NCBI GenBank assembly: GCA_023150215.1
Contig: JAKLLJ010000021.1
Span: 1 to 19,796 of the forward strand
Origin: Thauera sp.
GTDB taxonomy: Bacteria > Pseudomonadota > Gammaproteobacteria > Burkholderiales > Rhodocyclaceae
Direction of reading: 5' to 3'
DNA length: 19,796 nucleotides
The notes under the pieces are model-generated. The model searched no databases, was not told the DNA's origin, and saw nothing but the letters and a program-made list of their open reading frames with translations. Positions 1-11,799 of the stretch are shown piece after piece; position 1 is the first letter of the stretch; every line of letters starts with the position of its first letter. The position numbers and the translations under genes were made by a program.

Positions 1-935
1 GAGGTGCCCACGCAGTCGGAGCCGGTGTCGCCACCGCCGATCACCACCACATGTTTTCCCTTGGCCGAGATCGGATTGGGCTTGTCGCCCGCAACCTGCT
101 TGTTCTGCGGGATCAGGAACTCGAGCGCGAAATGCACGCCGCCGAGCTCGCGCCCGGGCACCGGCAGGTCGCGCGGCACTTCCGCGCCGCCGGTCAGCAC
201 CACCGCATCGAATTCCTGCTGCAGTTGCTCGGGGGTGATGACTTCCTTCGCGTCATTGACGATCCCGGCCGGGATCTCCTTGGCGCCCACCAGCACGCCG
301 GTGCGAAAGCGCACGCCTTCGGCCTGCATCTGCTCGACGCGGCGATCGATCAGCGACTTTTCCATCTTGAAGTCGGGAATGCCGTAGCGCAGCAGGCCGC
401 CGATGCGGTCGTTCTTCTCGAACACGGTGACGTCGTGGCCGACGCGTGCGAGCTGCTGCGCAGCCGCCAGGCCCGCCGGGCCGGAGCCGACCACGGCGAC
501 CCGCTTGCCGGTCTTCTCGTCGGCCACCTGCGGCACCACCCAGCCCTCTTCCCAAGCCTTGTCGATGATCGCGTGCTCGATCGACTTGATGCCCACCGGG
601 TCGGTGTTGATGTTCAGCGTGCACGCCGCCTCGCAGGGCGCGGGGCAGATGCGGCCGGTGAACTCGGGGAAGTTGTTGGTGGAGTGCAGCACCTCGATCG
701 CCTCGCGCCAGTGGCCGCGATACACGAGGTCGTTCCAGTCCGGGATGATGTTGTTGACCGGGCAGCCGTTGTTGCAGAACGGCACTCCGCAGTCCATGCA
801 GCGCGCGCCCTGCACGGACGCCTGCTCGTCGGTGAGGCGAACGATGAATTCCTTGTAGGTCTTCAGGCGCTTGTCTACCGGCTCGTAGGCCTCCGACAGG
901 CGCTGATATTCCATGAAACCAGTGGGCTTGCCCAT
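1..935 (-). CDS. gltD: Glutamate synthase (NADPH) small subunit, 3' end beyond window
   Basis: The beta subunit of glutamate synthase passes electrons from NADPH to GltB, which makes glutamate from glutamine and 2-oxoglutarate in the cytoplasm. The first 311 residues are visible, of roughly 480 usual for the family. Seen in the sequence: an N-terminal Fe-S region with Cys46, 49, 54 and 58 followed by Cys97, 101 and 105 (CPAPCEAAC), the typical GltD cysteine pattern. A dinucleotide-binding GSGPAGLAAAQQL begins near residue 150. A second nucleotide-binding motif, GGGDTGSD, lies close to the window edge. The ATG directly follows the gltB stop (TAAATG), with AAGGAGG 8 bases upstream inside the end of gltB, so the two genes should be co-transcribed and translationally coupled. 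No frameshift is seen in the visible part. Related FAD/Fe-S oxidoreductases exist, but the gltB neighbour makes GltD firm. Confidence 0.96.
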   Translation of the reverse strand, partial: MGKPTGFMEYQRLSEAYEPVDKRLKTYKEFIVRLTDEQASVQGARCMDCGVPFCNNGCPVNNIIPDWNDLVYRGHWREAIEVLHSTNNFPEFTGRICPAPCEAACTLNINTDPVGIKSIEHAIIDKAWEEGWVVPQVADEKTGKRVAVVGSGPAGLAAAQQLARVGHDVTVFEKNDRIGGLLRYGIPDFKMEKSLIDRRVEQMQAEGVRFRTGVLVGAKEIPAGIVNDAKEVITPEQLQQEFDAVVLTGGAEVPRDLPVPGRELGGVHFALEFLIPQNKQVAGDKPNPISAKGKHVVVIGGGDTGSDCVGT

Positions 936-5618
<4,683 letters not shown>

Positions 5619-5664
5619 CTTCATTTCCTCAAACGACACGCAAGATCAAGCGCACAGAGACCGG

Positions 5665-5687
5665 AAAAACCTTGCGCCAAGGCAAGG
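5665..5687 (-). terminator. Terminator-like hairpin in the gltB leader (proximal)
   Basis: On the minus strand CCTTGC, a 6-nt loop and GCAAGG form a perfect 6-bp stem (5687-5670), followed at once by five T (5669-5665). It sits 47 bp before the gltB ATG at 5618. The shape is that of an intrinsic terminator, but because it precedes gltB it would have to be read through or act as an attenuator. Function is inference. Confidence 0.5.
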
Positions 5688-5708
5688 GCCGAAAAACCGA
5701 ACGCGCAC

Positions 5709-5736
5709 AAAAAAGCCGGGCGCGCGCGCACCGGCT
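5709..5736 (-). terminator. Terminator-like hairpin in the gltB leader (distal)
   Basis: On the minus strand AGCCGG (5736-5731) pairs with CCGGCT (5719-5714) around an alternating GC stretch that can extend the stem, followed by a T run (T6 counting the last stem base, 5714-5709). This is a GC-rich stem plus U-tract as in intrinsic terminators. It lies between the NtrC-like site at 5745-5761 and gltB. It could end transcripts arriving from the dgt side, or attenuate gltB transcripts. Confidence 0.55.
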
Positions 5737-5744
5737 TCGTAGCC

Positions 5745-5761
5745 TGCACCATTTTAGTGCA
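5745..5761. promoter_or_regulatory. NtrC-binding-site-like palindrome upstream of gltBD
   Basis: TGCACCATTTTAGTGCA is a near-perfect inverted repeat. Its reverse complement fits the enterobacterial NtrC consensus TGCACYAWWWTGGTGCA at every position. Its location upstream of glutamate synthase, a nitrogen-assimilation operon, supports the call. I found no convincing sigma54 -24/-12 element (GG-N10-GC) between it and gltB, so the mode of action is open. Confidence 0.65.
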
Positions 5762-5807
5762 GAAACAACGGATCGACAGGGGTGATTGGCTGGGTTAGCC
5801 GCCTTCA

Positions 5808-5824
5808 TGCACCATTTTGGACAA
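5808..5824. promoter_or_regulatory. Second NtrC-like site, one half degenerate
   Basis: TGCACCATTTTGGACAA keeps one consensus half (TGCACCATTTTGG) while the other half is degenerate. It starts 63 bp from the first site, about six helical turns, placing both on the same DNA face as expected for cooperative NtrC dimers. A strong site paired with a weak one is common in NtrC-controlled regions. Confidence 0.5.
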
Positions 5825-5852
5825 CACCAACTCGCCCGCTGCTTTCGAAAAA

Positions 5853-5882
5853 ACTATACCCCCCAAAGCTCGCCGGATTCAA
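5853..5882 (-). promoter_or_regulatory. Candidate sigma70 promoter for gltBD
   Basis: On the minus strand TTGAAT (5882-5877) and TATAGT (5858-5853) are separated by 18 bp, with an A-rich stretch just upstream. Each hexamer differs from consensus at one or two positions. Start of transcription near 5846 would give a leader of about 230 nt containing both NtrC-like sites and both terminator-like hairpins. Called by eye. Confidence 0.45.
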
Positions 5883-5976
5883 CAGTTTTTTGCACTGCGG
5901 CACAGTCGCGCGTCCCGAGCGGAAACCCGCCAGGATTGCACCTGCGGAGCCGGTACCGCGGACCCGGGCGCCGCTG

Positions 5977-6103
5977 TTCGCGCCTGCCGGCGCTCCTACC
6001 GCTGCCCCCGCGCCCCCCCCCTGTCCGGGCATCGCCAGCCACCCGGTACGGATGCCGACTGCGGAAGCCCGTCGGTTCATGTAGGAGCGCCGGAAGGCGC
6101 GAA
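5977..6103. repeat. Pair of GTAG-headed REP elements (type B), inverted
   Basis: Two 23-nt copies face away from each other: 5977-5999 on the minus strand and 6081-6103 on the plus strand. Each starts GTAGGAGCGCC and ends GGCGCGAA, with stem GCGCC/GGCGC around a 4-nt loop (GGAA at 6081, GGCA at 5977). Such GTAG-headed palindromes are typical REP sequences, mobilised elsewhere by RAYT (TnpA-REP) transposases. No such transposase gene is in this window. Confidence 0.8.
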
Positions 6104-6130
6104 CCGCACTCCGGAAACGCGTCGGTCCGC

Positions 6131-6149
6131 TCGACGCGCAACGCGTCGA
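6131..6149. other. Perfect inverted repeat 16 bp after dgt
   Basis: TCGACGCG-CAA-CGCGTCGA is an 8-bp perfect stem with a 3-nt loop, just beyond the dgt stop. There is no T run on either side, so it is not a clear intrinsic terminator. It could protect the 3' end of the aro-dgt transcript. Confidence 0.35.
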
Positions 6150-6164
6150 TGCCCCCATGCAGCC

Positions 6165-7278
6165 TCAATGGATCTCCCCCACCGCGAACAGCCGGCGATG
6201 CTCCTTCATCGCGTAACGGTCGGTCATGCCGGCGATGTAGTCGGCGATGGCGCGTGCCTTGTCCTCACGCGCCATCGCCTGATACTGCGGCGGCAGGATG
6301 TGGGGGTCGTCCATGAAGGCCGCGAACAGGTCGCCGACGATGCGGCGCGCCTTGTTGGTCATGCGCAGCACCTGGTAGTGCCGATAGAGCTTGTCGCGCA
6401 GGAAGAGCTTGAGCTCGCGCAGGCGCGGCAGCAGGGCATCGGAGTAGGCGACGACAGCCTGCTGCGGCGAGCGTGCGCACGCCAGCGGCGGCGATGTTGG
6501 CGCGGGTCTGCTCGATGAGGTCGATCACCATCAGGTGGATCATGCGCCGCACGGTCTCGTTGATCAGCTTGCGCCCGGTCAGCCCCGGCCAGCGCGCTTC
6601 GACCTTGCGCCGCTGCGCGGCGAAGATCGGCACCACATCGAGCTGCTCGAGCGTGATCAGCCCCGAGCGCAGGCCGTCATCCACGTCGTGGTTGTTGTAG
6701 GCGATCTCGTCGGCGAGGTTGGCGAGTTGGGCTTCGAGCGAGGGCTGGGTGCCGTCGAGGAAACGGCGGCCGACCTCACCGAGACGCTCGGCGTTGGCAC
6801 GCGAACAATGCTTGAGGATGCCTTCGCGCGTCTCGAACATCAGGTTGAGCCCGTCGAAGCCGGCGTAGCGATCCTCGAGCAGATCCACCGTGCGCAGCGA
6901 CTGCAGGTTGTGCTCGAAGCCGCCGTGCGCCTTCATGCAGCCATCGAGCGCCTCCTGCCCGGCATGGCCAAAGGGCGTGTGGCCGAGATCGTGGGCGAGC
7001 GCGATGGCCTCGGCGAGATCCTCGTTGAGGCCCAGTTCGCGCGCGATGCCGCGGGTGAGCTGGGCGACCTCGATGCTGTGGGTGAGGCGGGTGCGGAAGA
7101 GATCGCCCTCGTGGTTCACGAACACCTGGGTCTTGTATTCCAAGCGGCGGAACGCGGTGGAATGCACGATGCGGTCGCGGTCGCGCTGAAACTGGCCGCG
7201 TGCTACCGGGGCGGGCTCGTCATGGACGCGGCCGCGCGAGGCGGCCTCGGTGACGGCATAGGGGGCGAGTTGCAGCAT
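6165..7278 (-). pseudogene. dgt: dGTP triphosphohydrolase-like HD protein, frameshifted
   Basis: Family members hydrolyse dNTPs to deoxynucleosides and triphosphate. The frame from ATG 7278 (AGGAG five bases upstream) gives a good HD-domain protein: HSTAFRRLEYKTQVF, then His67 (RLTHSIEV), His96-Asp97 (AHDLGHTPFGHAG) and Asp190 (LADEIAYNNHD) as likely metal ligands. After about residue 268 (IAAAGVR, near 6475) this frame turns into Arg/Ala/Pro-rich nonsense that runs to 6265. The proper C terminus continues in the +1 frame from about 6479 to the TGA at 6165 (SPQQAVVAYSDALL, LYRHYQVLRMTNKARRI, YAMKEHRRLF). Corrected length is about 371 residues, normal for the family. As written, the last ~100 residues are lost. 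It may be a true mutation or a base-call error. The gene follows aroB and may be co-transcribed with it. Confidence 0.85.
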
Positions 7279-7370
7279 GCGGGCTCCTGAGGTGGCGCGG
7301 CACGACGATAACAGGCGGACGTTCCTCGGGCTCCGCTCGCGGGCAGGGCTCTCCCATGCGGCGGCGGCCC

Positions 7371-7399
7371 CTGCGGGAGCGGGCTTTCATGCGAATGCC
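7371..7399 (+). repeat. Degenerate REP-like sequence between aroB and dgt
   Basis: The stretch begins CTGCGGGAGCGGGCTTTC and ends GCGAATGCC, resembling the GGGAGCGGGCTT-type REP elements known from Pseudomonas and relatives. The second stem arm is imperfect here. It is the only notable structure in the 133-bp aroB-dgt gap and differs from the GTAGGAGC elements elsewhere in the window. Confidence 0.3.
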
Positions 7400-7411
7400 C
7401 AGGCCGCCAAC

Positions 7412-8494
7412 TCAGCGGCAGCGCGCCTCGATCGCGGCCGCGATCTCGCCGGCCGGGGCCTCACCGTGCATCACCGCGCGCCCGAGCTCGCGCAGCAGCA
7501 CCAGGCGCAGCTTGCCGGCCTCGACCTTCTTGTCGTGCGCCATCAGCTCGACGTAGCGCTCCACCCCGAGCGGCGCCCCCCACACCGGCAGGCGGGCGCG
7601 CTCGAACAGCACCTCGATGCGCGCCACCGCCGCGGCGTCGAGCCAGCCCAGGCGGCGCGACAGCTCTGCGGCCATCATCGTGCCGGCGGCGACGGCCTCG
7701 CCGTGCAGCCATTCACCGTAGCCGAGGCCGGTTTCGATCGCGTGACCGAAGGTGTGACCGAGGTTGAGCAGCGCACGCTCGCCCTGCTCGGTTTCGTCGG
7801 CCGCCACCACCGCGGCCTTGTTGCGGCACGAACGCTCGACCGCAAAAGCGAGCGCGTCGGTGTCGCGCGCCACCAAACGCTCGAGGTTGGCCTCCAGCCA
7901 GGCGAGGAATTCGGGATCGCGGATCAATCCGTACTTGATCACCTCGGCCAGGCCTGCGGAGAGCTCGCGGTCGGGCAGCGTGTCGAGGGTGTCGAGATCG
8001 GCCAGCACCAGCCGGGGCTGGTAGAAAGCACCGATCATGTTCTTGCCGAGCGGGTGGTTGATCGCAGTCTTGCCGCCCACCGACGAATCGACCTGGGCGA
8101 GCAGCGTGGTGGGGATCTGAATGAAGGGCATGCCGCGCTGGTAGCAGGCGGCGGCAAAGCCGCCCATGTCGCCGACCACCCCGCCGCCAAGCGCGATCAG
8201 CGTGGTCGAGCGCTCACAGCGTTCGGCAAGCAGCGTGTCGAAGATCAGGTTGAGCGTCGACCAGCCCTTGTGTGCCTCGCCGTCGGGCAGCACCACCGCG
8301 CAGCTGCGCACGCCCGCCTGCGCGAGGCCGTGGCACAGGCGTGCGAGGTAAAGCGGGCCGACGACCTCGTTGGTGACGATGGCGACGCGCTTCGTCTTCA
8401 GGTGCGGCAGGATGAGGTCGGCGCGGTCGAGCAGGCCACGGCCGATATGGATCGGATAGGCGCGCTCGCCGAGGGCCACGTTCAGGGTCTGCAT
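7412..8494 (-). CDS. aroB: 3-Dehydroquinate synthase
   Basis: It converts DAHP to 3-dehydroquinate, the second step of the shikimate pathway, in the cytoplasm, with NAD and a divalent metal. The 360-residue length is typical. The NAD-binding segment ALGGGVVGDMGGFAA lies at 101-115, followed by PTTLLAQVDSSVGGKTAIN. Expected metal ligands are Glu184 (GLAEVIKYG), His247 (LGHTFGHAIE) and His264 (WLHGEAV), matching the E. coli enzyme's numbering as I recall it. The ATG has AGGCGG four bases upstream and overlaps the last 13 bases of aroK, so aroK and aroB are co-transcribed and probably translationally coupled. dgt follows after 133 bp. Confidence 0.98.
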   Translation of the reverse strand: MQTLNVALGERAYPIHIGRGLLDRADLILPHLKTKRVAIVTNEVVGPLYLARLCHGLAQAGVRSCAVVLPDGEAHKGWSTLNLIFDTLLAERCERSTTLIALGGGVVGDMGGFAAACYQRGMPFIQIPTTLLAQVDSSVGGKTAINHPLGKNMIGAFYQPRLVLADLDTLDTLPDRELSAGLAEVIKYGLIRDPEFLAWLEANLERLVARDTDALAFAVERSCRNKAAVVAADETEQGERALLNLGHTFGHAIETGLGYGEWLHGEAVAAGTMMAAELSRRLGWLDAAAVARIEVLFERARLPVWGAPLGVERYVELMAHDKKVEAGKLRLVLLRELGRAVMHGEAPAGEIAAAIEARCR

Positions 8495-9012
8495 GGGTCC
8501 GCCTTGTACCTGGAGAGCGCCTCCTCGATCTGGCGCACCATGTTGCCGGGATTGCCGCGCCCGCCCTCGAGGATGATGTGGGCGGTCTCGCGATAGAGCG
8601 GATCGCGCTGGCGGTAGAGCTCCTCGATGCGCCGGCGCGGATTGTCGACCTGCAGCAAGGGGCGGTTGCGGTCGTGGCGGGTGCGCTCGAAGAGCACTTG
8701 CGGCGGCACGTCGAGATACACCACGATGCCGCGCTCATGCATCAGCACGCGGTTCTCGGGGGTCGTGACCACACCACCGCCGGTGGCGATGACGATGTCG
8801 GGCTCGCGCGTCAGCTCGTCCATCATCTGCGTTTCGCGACGACGGAAACCCGCTTCGCCCTCGACCTCGAAGATCGTCGGAATGCTGACGCCGGTACGCG
8901 CCACGATCGCCTGGTCGCAGTCGGCGAAGCGCAGCTTGCGCCTGCGCGCCAGCTCCTTGCCGACCGTGGTCTTGCCGGCGCCCATCATGCCGATCAGTAT
9001 CAGACAGCTCAC
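8482..9012 (-). CDS. aroK: Shikimate kinase
   Basis: It phosphorylates shikimate at the 3-hydroxyl using ATP, the fifth step of the shikimate pathway. The 176-residue protein has the P-loop GMMGAGKTT (8-16), Asp31/Asp33 in the DCD shikimate/Mg region, GEAGFRRRE and the ATGGGVV Walker-B-like/substrate loop. The arginine-rich lid is at RTRHDRNRPLL. The start is GTG at 9012, with only a weak GGCGAG upstream, but it places the P-loop at the normal distance from the N terminus. The gene begins only 25 bp beyond the T run of a strong terminator after pilQ, so it relies on read-through or on a promoter I could not recognise. Its 3' end overlaps aroB by 13 bases. Confidence 0.96.
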   Translation of the reverse strand: MSCLILIGMMGAGKTTVGKELARRRKLRFADCDQAIVARTGVSIPTIFEVEGEAGFRRRETQMMDELTREPDIVIATGGGVVTTPENRVLMHERGIVVYLDVPPQVLFERTRHDRNRPLLQVDNPRRRIEELYRQRDPLYRETAHIILEGGRGNPGNMVRQIEEALSRYKADPCRP

Positions 9013-9037
9013 GCGTGACTCGCCGGAAATCCTGATG

Positions 9038-9070
9038 AAAAAGGGCGGGCATCCATGCCGGATGCCCGCC
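9038..9070 (-). terminator. Intrinsic terminator after pilQ
   Basis: On the minus strand GGCGGGCATC (9070-9061) pairs perfectly with GATGCCCGCC (9053-9044) across a 7-nt loop. One base later comes a run of five T (9042-9038). It begins 30 bp after the pilQ stop codon, so it should end most pilMNOPQ transcripts before aroK. Confidence 0.87.
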
Positions 9071-9100
9071 GTCGGGATTGTATCAGCAGAAGCGCCGGAC

Positions 9101-11275
9101 TCAGCGCAGCGTGAGCGCGTCGGAGACGATGCGCGGGGTGATGAAGACGAGGAGCTCCTTGCGATTCGAAATCCGGCTCTGCGTCTTGAACAGGTAGCCG
9201 AGCACCGGCACGTCGCCCAGCAGCGGCACCTTGTCCTCTCCGGTCGATTCCTCTTCCTCGTAAATACCGCCGATCACCACCGTGCCGCCATTCTCGATCA
9301 ACACCTCGCTCTTGACGTTCTTGGTCTCTATCGGTGGCACGCCAAGCAGGATCTGCTCGTAGAGTGGCCGGTCCTTGTTGACCTCGATCGACAATTGAAG
9401 ACGACCGTCGGGCGTGATCTGCGGCTTGACCTTGAGCGACAACACCGCCTTCTTGAACGACACGCTGGTCGCGCCCGAACTGGTCGCCTCCTGGTAAGGG
9501 ATCTCCGTGCCCTGCTCGATCGAAGCCTCGACCTGGTTGGCAGTGAGCACGCGCGGGCTGGATACGATGCGTCCTCGCCCGTCCGCTTCCAGTGCGCTCA
9601 GTTCGAGATTGAGAAATCTTGTTGCGCTGTTGTTCCAGAGCACTGCAGACAACAATCCCGCGTTGGAGGCGTTCACCGGCATGTTCACGTTCAAGCCCTG
9701 CGGCAGATCGTTGGTCGGATCGGTTGACCACGCTTCCTGACCGGTGACCAGCCCGGCCCTGGTCGCAGTTCGGTCAAGACCGCCTCCGATGGTTGCCCTG
9801 CGGATGGGTGCTCCACTGGCGTCATAGCCCACAACCCTTCCGAACGCACCACCGACCCCCAGCCGCACGCCGAGGTCGCGCGCGAAGGTCTTGTTGGCTT
9901 CGACGATGCGCGCCTCGATCAGCACCTGGCGCGGCGCCACGTCAATCTCCTGCACCAGCCGGCGCAGTGCCTGCAGGCGAGTGGCGACATCGGTGACGAA
10001 AACCTTGTTGCTGCGCTCATCCACCACCACCGTCCCACGCTTGGACAGCATGGTCTGGTCCTTGCTCTTCAGGAAATCGAAGATTTCCTTGGCCTTGTGG
10101 TAATTGATCTGGAAGCTTTCGGTCTGCAAAGGCTCGAGATCGGAGATCTGCGCCTTGGCCTCGAGCTGCAGCTTCTCGCGCGCGGCCAGTTCGTCACCCG
10201 GCGCGATCCAGATCACATTGCCGTTCTTGCGCATGTCCAGGCCCTTGGCCTGCAGGATGATGTCGAGCGCCTGATCCCAGGGCACGTCTTTCAGGCGCAG
10301 GGTGAGATTGCCCTGCACCGAGTCGGAAGTGATGATGTTGAAGTCGGTGAAGTCGGCGATGACCTGCAGCACCGAGCGTACATCGACGTTCTGGAAGTTC
10401 AGCGACAGCTTCTCGCCCTTGTAGTCGGCGCGCCCGCCGCCGAGCTTGGTGGGGTCCTCGACGACGCGCTTGACCTCGAGCACGAAGCGGTTGTCACTCT
10501 GGTAGGCGTTGTGTTCCCACAGGCCGTTGGGCACCACGGTCAGGCGCACGCGGTCGCCGACCTGCTGCGCGCTCACCGAGGTGACCGGGGTGGCGAAGTC
10601 GGTGACGTCGGAGCGGCGGCGCAGGTGTTCGGGCAGCGCGGTGTGCAGGAAATCGATCATCAGGTTGCCGCCCTGCTGGCGGATGTCGATGCCGGCATCC
10701 GGACTGGACAGGTCGACCACCACGCGGCCTTCGCCAGCGGTACCGCGGCGGAAGTTGATGTCGCGCACCGCCAGTCCGCCCGTCGCCGCAGCGGCCGTGC
10801 GCGGTTCGGCGAAGTTGGCGGTGGCCTCGTTGACCACGGTGCTCTGTGCGGCACGGGAAACCGCCGGCGACAGCGCGATGATCAGGTCGCGCCCCTGCAC
10901 GCGCGCCTCGTACGGTCCGACACGCGTGAGGTTAAGCACCAGCCGGGTGCGATCGCCGACCTGCACGATGTTGGCGCTGCGCAGGTCGCCCTGGTCGATA
11001 GCCTGGACGTTGCGGCCGAGCCCGTTGGCAGTGGCGGCGAAATCGAAGGCGATGCGTGCCGGGTTGGCGACGCTGAAGCTCGGCGGCGGGCTGGCGAGGG
11101 CCTCACTCATGGTCAGGCGGACGTAAAGGGTCCCGCCCTGCTCGGCGACTTCCAGGCCCTCGATGCGGTTGCTGAAGGCTTGCGCCTGCGCCGCATCCTG
11201 CGCGAGCGCAGCGGGCGCAGGGGCCAGACCTGCAATAGCGGCTGCGAGCAGCAGCACTCCGATAGGGTGTCTCAT
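9101..11275 (-). CDS. pilQ: Type IV pilus secretin PilQ
   Basis: It forms the outer-membrane ring through which the type IV pilus exits. The 724-residue protein has a signal peptide (cleavage near ALAQ, residue 26). Two AMIN (peptidoglycan-binding) domains lie at about 36-140 and 165-270, and a secretin/TonB short N-terminal domain at about 288-360 (LSLNFQNVDVRSVLQVIADF). An N1/NolW-type domain spans about 385-450, and the secretin beta-barrel domain about 450-720. The late signature VPLLGDVPVLGYLF and the terminal KELLVFITPRIV are intact. The ATG overlaps the pilP stop by 4 bases (ATGA), with AGGAGG seven bases upstream. It is the last gene of pilMNOPQ and is followed by a strong terminator. 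Length and domain order are ordinary. Confidence 0.97.
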   Translation of the reverse strand: MRHPIGVLLLAAAIAGLAPAPAALAQDAAQAQAFSNRIEGLEVAEQGGTLYVRLTMSEALASPPPSFSVANPARIAFDFAATANGLGRNVQAIDQGDLRSANIVQVGDRTRLVLNLTRVGPYEARVQGRDLIIALSPAVSRAAQSTVVNEATANFAEPRTAAAATGGLAVRDINFRRGTAGEGRVVVDLSSPDAGIDIRQQGGNLMIDFLHTALPEHLRRRSDVTDFATPVTSVSAQQVGDRVRLTVVPNGLWEHNAYQSDNRFVLEVKRVVEDPTKLGGGRADYKGEKLSLNFQNVDVRSVLQVIADFTDFNIITSDSVQGNLTLRLKDVPWDQALDIILQAKGLDMRKNGNVIWIAPGDELAAREKLQLEAKAQISDLEPLQTESFQINYHKAKEIFDFLKSKDQTMLSKRGTVVVDERSNKVFVTDVATRLQALRRLVQEIDVAPRQVLIEARIVEANKTFARDLGVRLGVGGAFGRVVGYDASGAPIRRATIGGGLDRTATRAGLVTGQEAWSTDPTNDLPQGLNVNMPVNASNAGLLSAVLWNNSATRFLNLELSALEADGRGRIVSSPRVLTANQVEASIEQGTEIPYQEATSSGATSVSFKKAVLSLKVKPQITPDGRLQLSIEVNKDRPLYEQILLGVPPIETKNVKSEVLIENGGTVVIGGIYEEEESTGEDKVPLLGDVPVLGYLFKTQSRISNRKELLVFITPRIVSDALTLR

Positions 11276-11799
11276 TTTCCGGCCTCCTGGCGCTCCTGCA
11301 GTATCAGCGTGCTGGCTCGTTCCACCCAGTCGCCGTAGGCATCCTCGACCAGTTCGCGCAGCTTGATTTCGTTTTCGGTGACCTGGGTGATCACGCCGAA
11401 ATTCTGTCCCATGTAGTTTCCGACCTTGACCTGGTGCAGCACGGCTCCGGCCTTGACCAGCGCATGGGTGTTCTTGCCCTGCATCAGCACGCCCACCATT
11501 TGCAACGATTCGAGCGGGAAAGACTCCAGCGGCTCACGCCGGCGGTCGAGGTCGGGCCGCAGCCCGCTGCCGCTCGATGAGCGCCGCTCGGGCTCCATGC
11601 GGGCGGCGCGGAAGGGATCGTCCCCCTGCACGCCGGCGTAGGCCACCACCGCCACCTGCTTGAGCTCGGGCAAGGCGCGCACTGCGCCGCGCATGGTCTT
11701 CGCCTGCTCGTCCATCCAGGCCTGAAGGTCGTCCTGGCTGCCACCGGCACAGCCGGTGAGCAGCACGCAGACACCGATCAGGACGGCCCTGTTCATCAT
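11272..11799 (-). CDS. pilP: Type IV pilus assembly lipoprotein PilP
   Basis: This inner-membrane lipoprotein links the PilN/PilO complex to the PilQ secretin across the periplasm. At 175 residues it is a normal size. The N terminus has a short hydrophobic stretch ending in the lipobox LTGC (Cys at 17), giving a lipid-anchored mature protein. A disordered, charged linker follows (MEPERRSSSGSG region). The C-terminal beta domain has PLESLQMVGVLMQG, KVGNYMGQNFGVITQV and ENEIKLRELVEDAYGDWVER, all typical of PilP. Two ATGs in tandem overlap the pilO stop (ATGATGA). The first, at 11799, has AGGGGA upstream and is used here; the second at 11796 is equally possible. Confidence 0.95.
   Translation of the reverse strand: MMNRAVLIGVCVLLTGCAGGSQDDLQAWMDEQAKTMRGAVRALPELKQVAVVAYAGVQGDDPFRAARMEPERRSSSGSGLRPDLDRRREPLESFPLESLQMVGVLMQGKNTHALVKAGAVLHQVKVGNYMGQNFGVITQVTENEIKLRELVEDAYGDWVERASTLILQERQEAGK

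Larger units (their letters stand above)
5619..6164. other. gltB-dgt intergenic region, no gene seen
   Basis: About 0.55 kb lies between the gltB start and the dgt stop. It holds, from left to right, two terminator-like hairpins, two NtrC-like sites, a candidate minus-strand sigma70 promoter, a divergent REP pair and a perfect hairpin just after dgt. Short open frames here have no ribosome site or recognisable family, and I accept none as a gene. The stretch around 6008-6020 is a run of C interrupted by few other bases. Confidence 0.7.

Noticed and set aside
5640..5740. Possible sigma54 (-24/-12) promoter for gltB, expected with NtrC sites
   Set aside because: I scanned the minus strand for GG-N10-GC. 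TTGC occurs near CCCTTGCC and ATCTTGC, but neither has GG at the required distance.
5782..6518. Several 60-230 codon frames on both strands in the gltB-dgt gap and dgt 3' end
   Set aside because: They run through REP elements and control sequences, have Arg/Pro/Ala-rich composition and no start signals.
10097..11338. Long antisense frames over pilQ, and similar ones over aroB (7277-8596), pilM (13258-14151), ponA (14648-15697) and lysA (17939-19243)
   Set aside because: All mirror a well-supported gene in the opposite strand, lack ribosome sites and have the skewed composition typical of shadow frames in GC-rich DNA.
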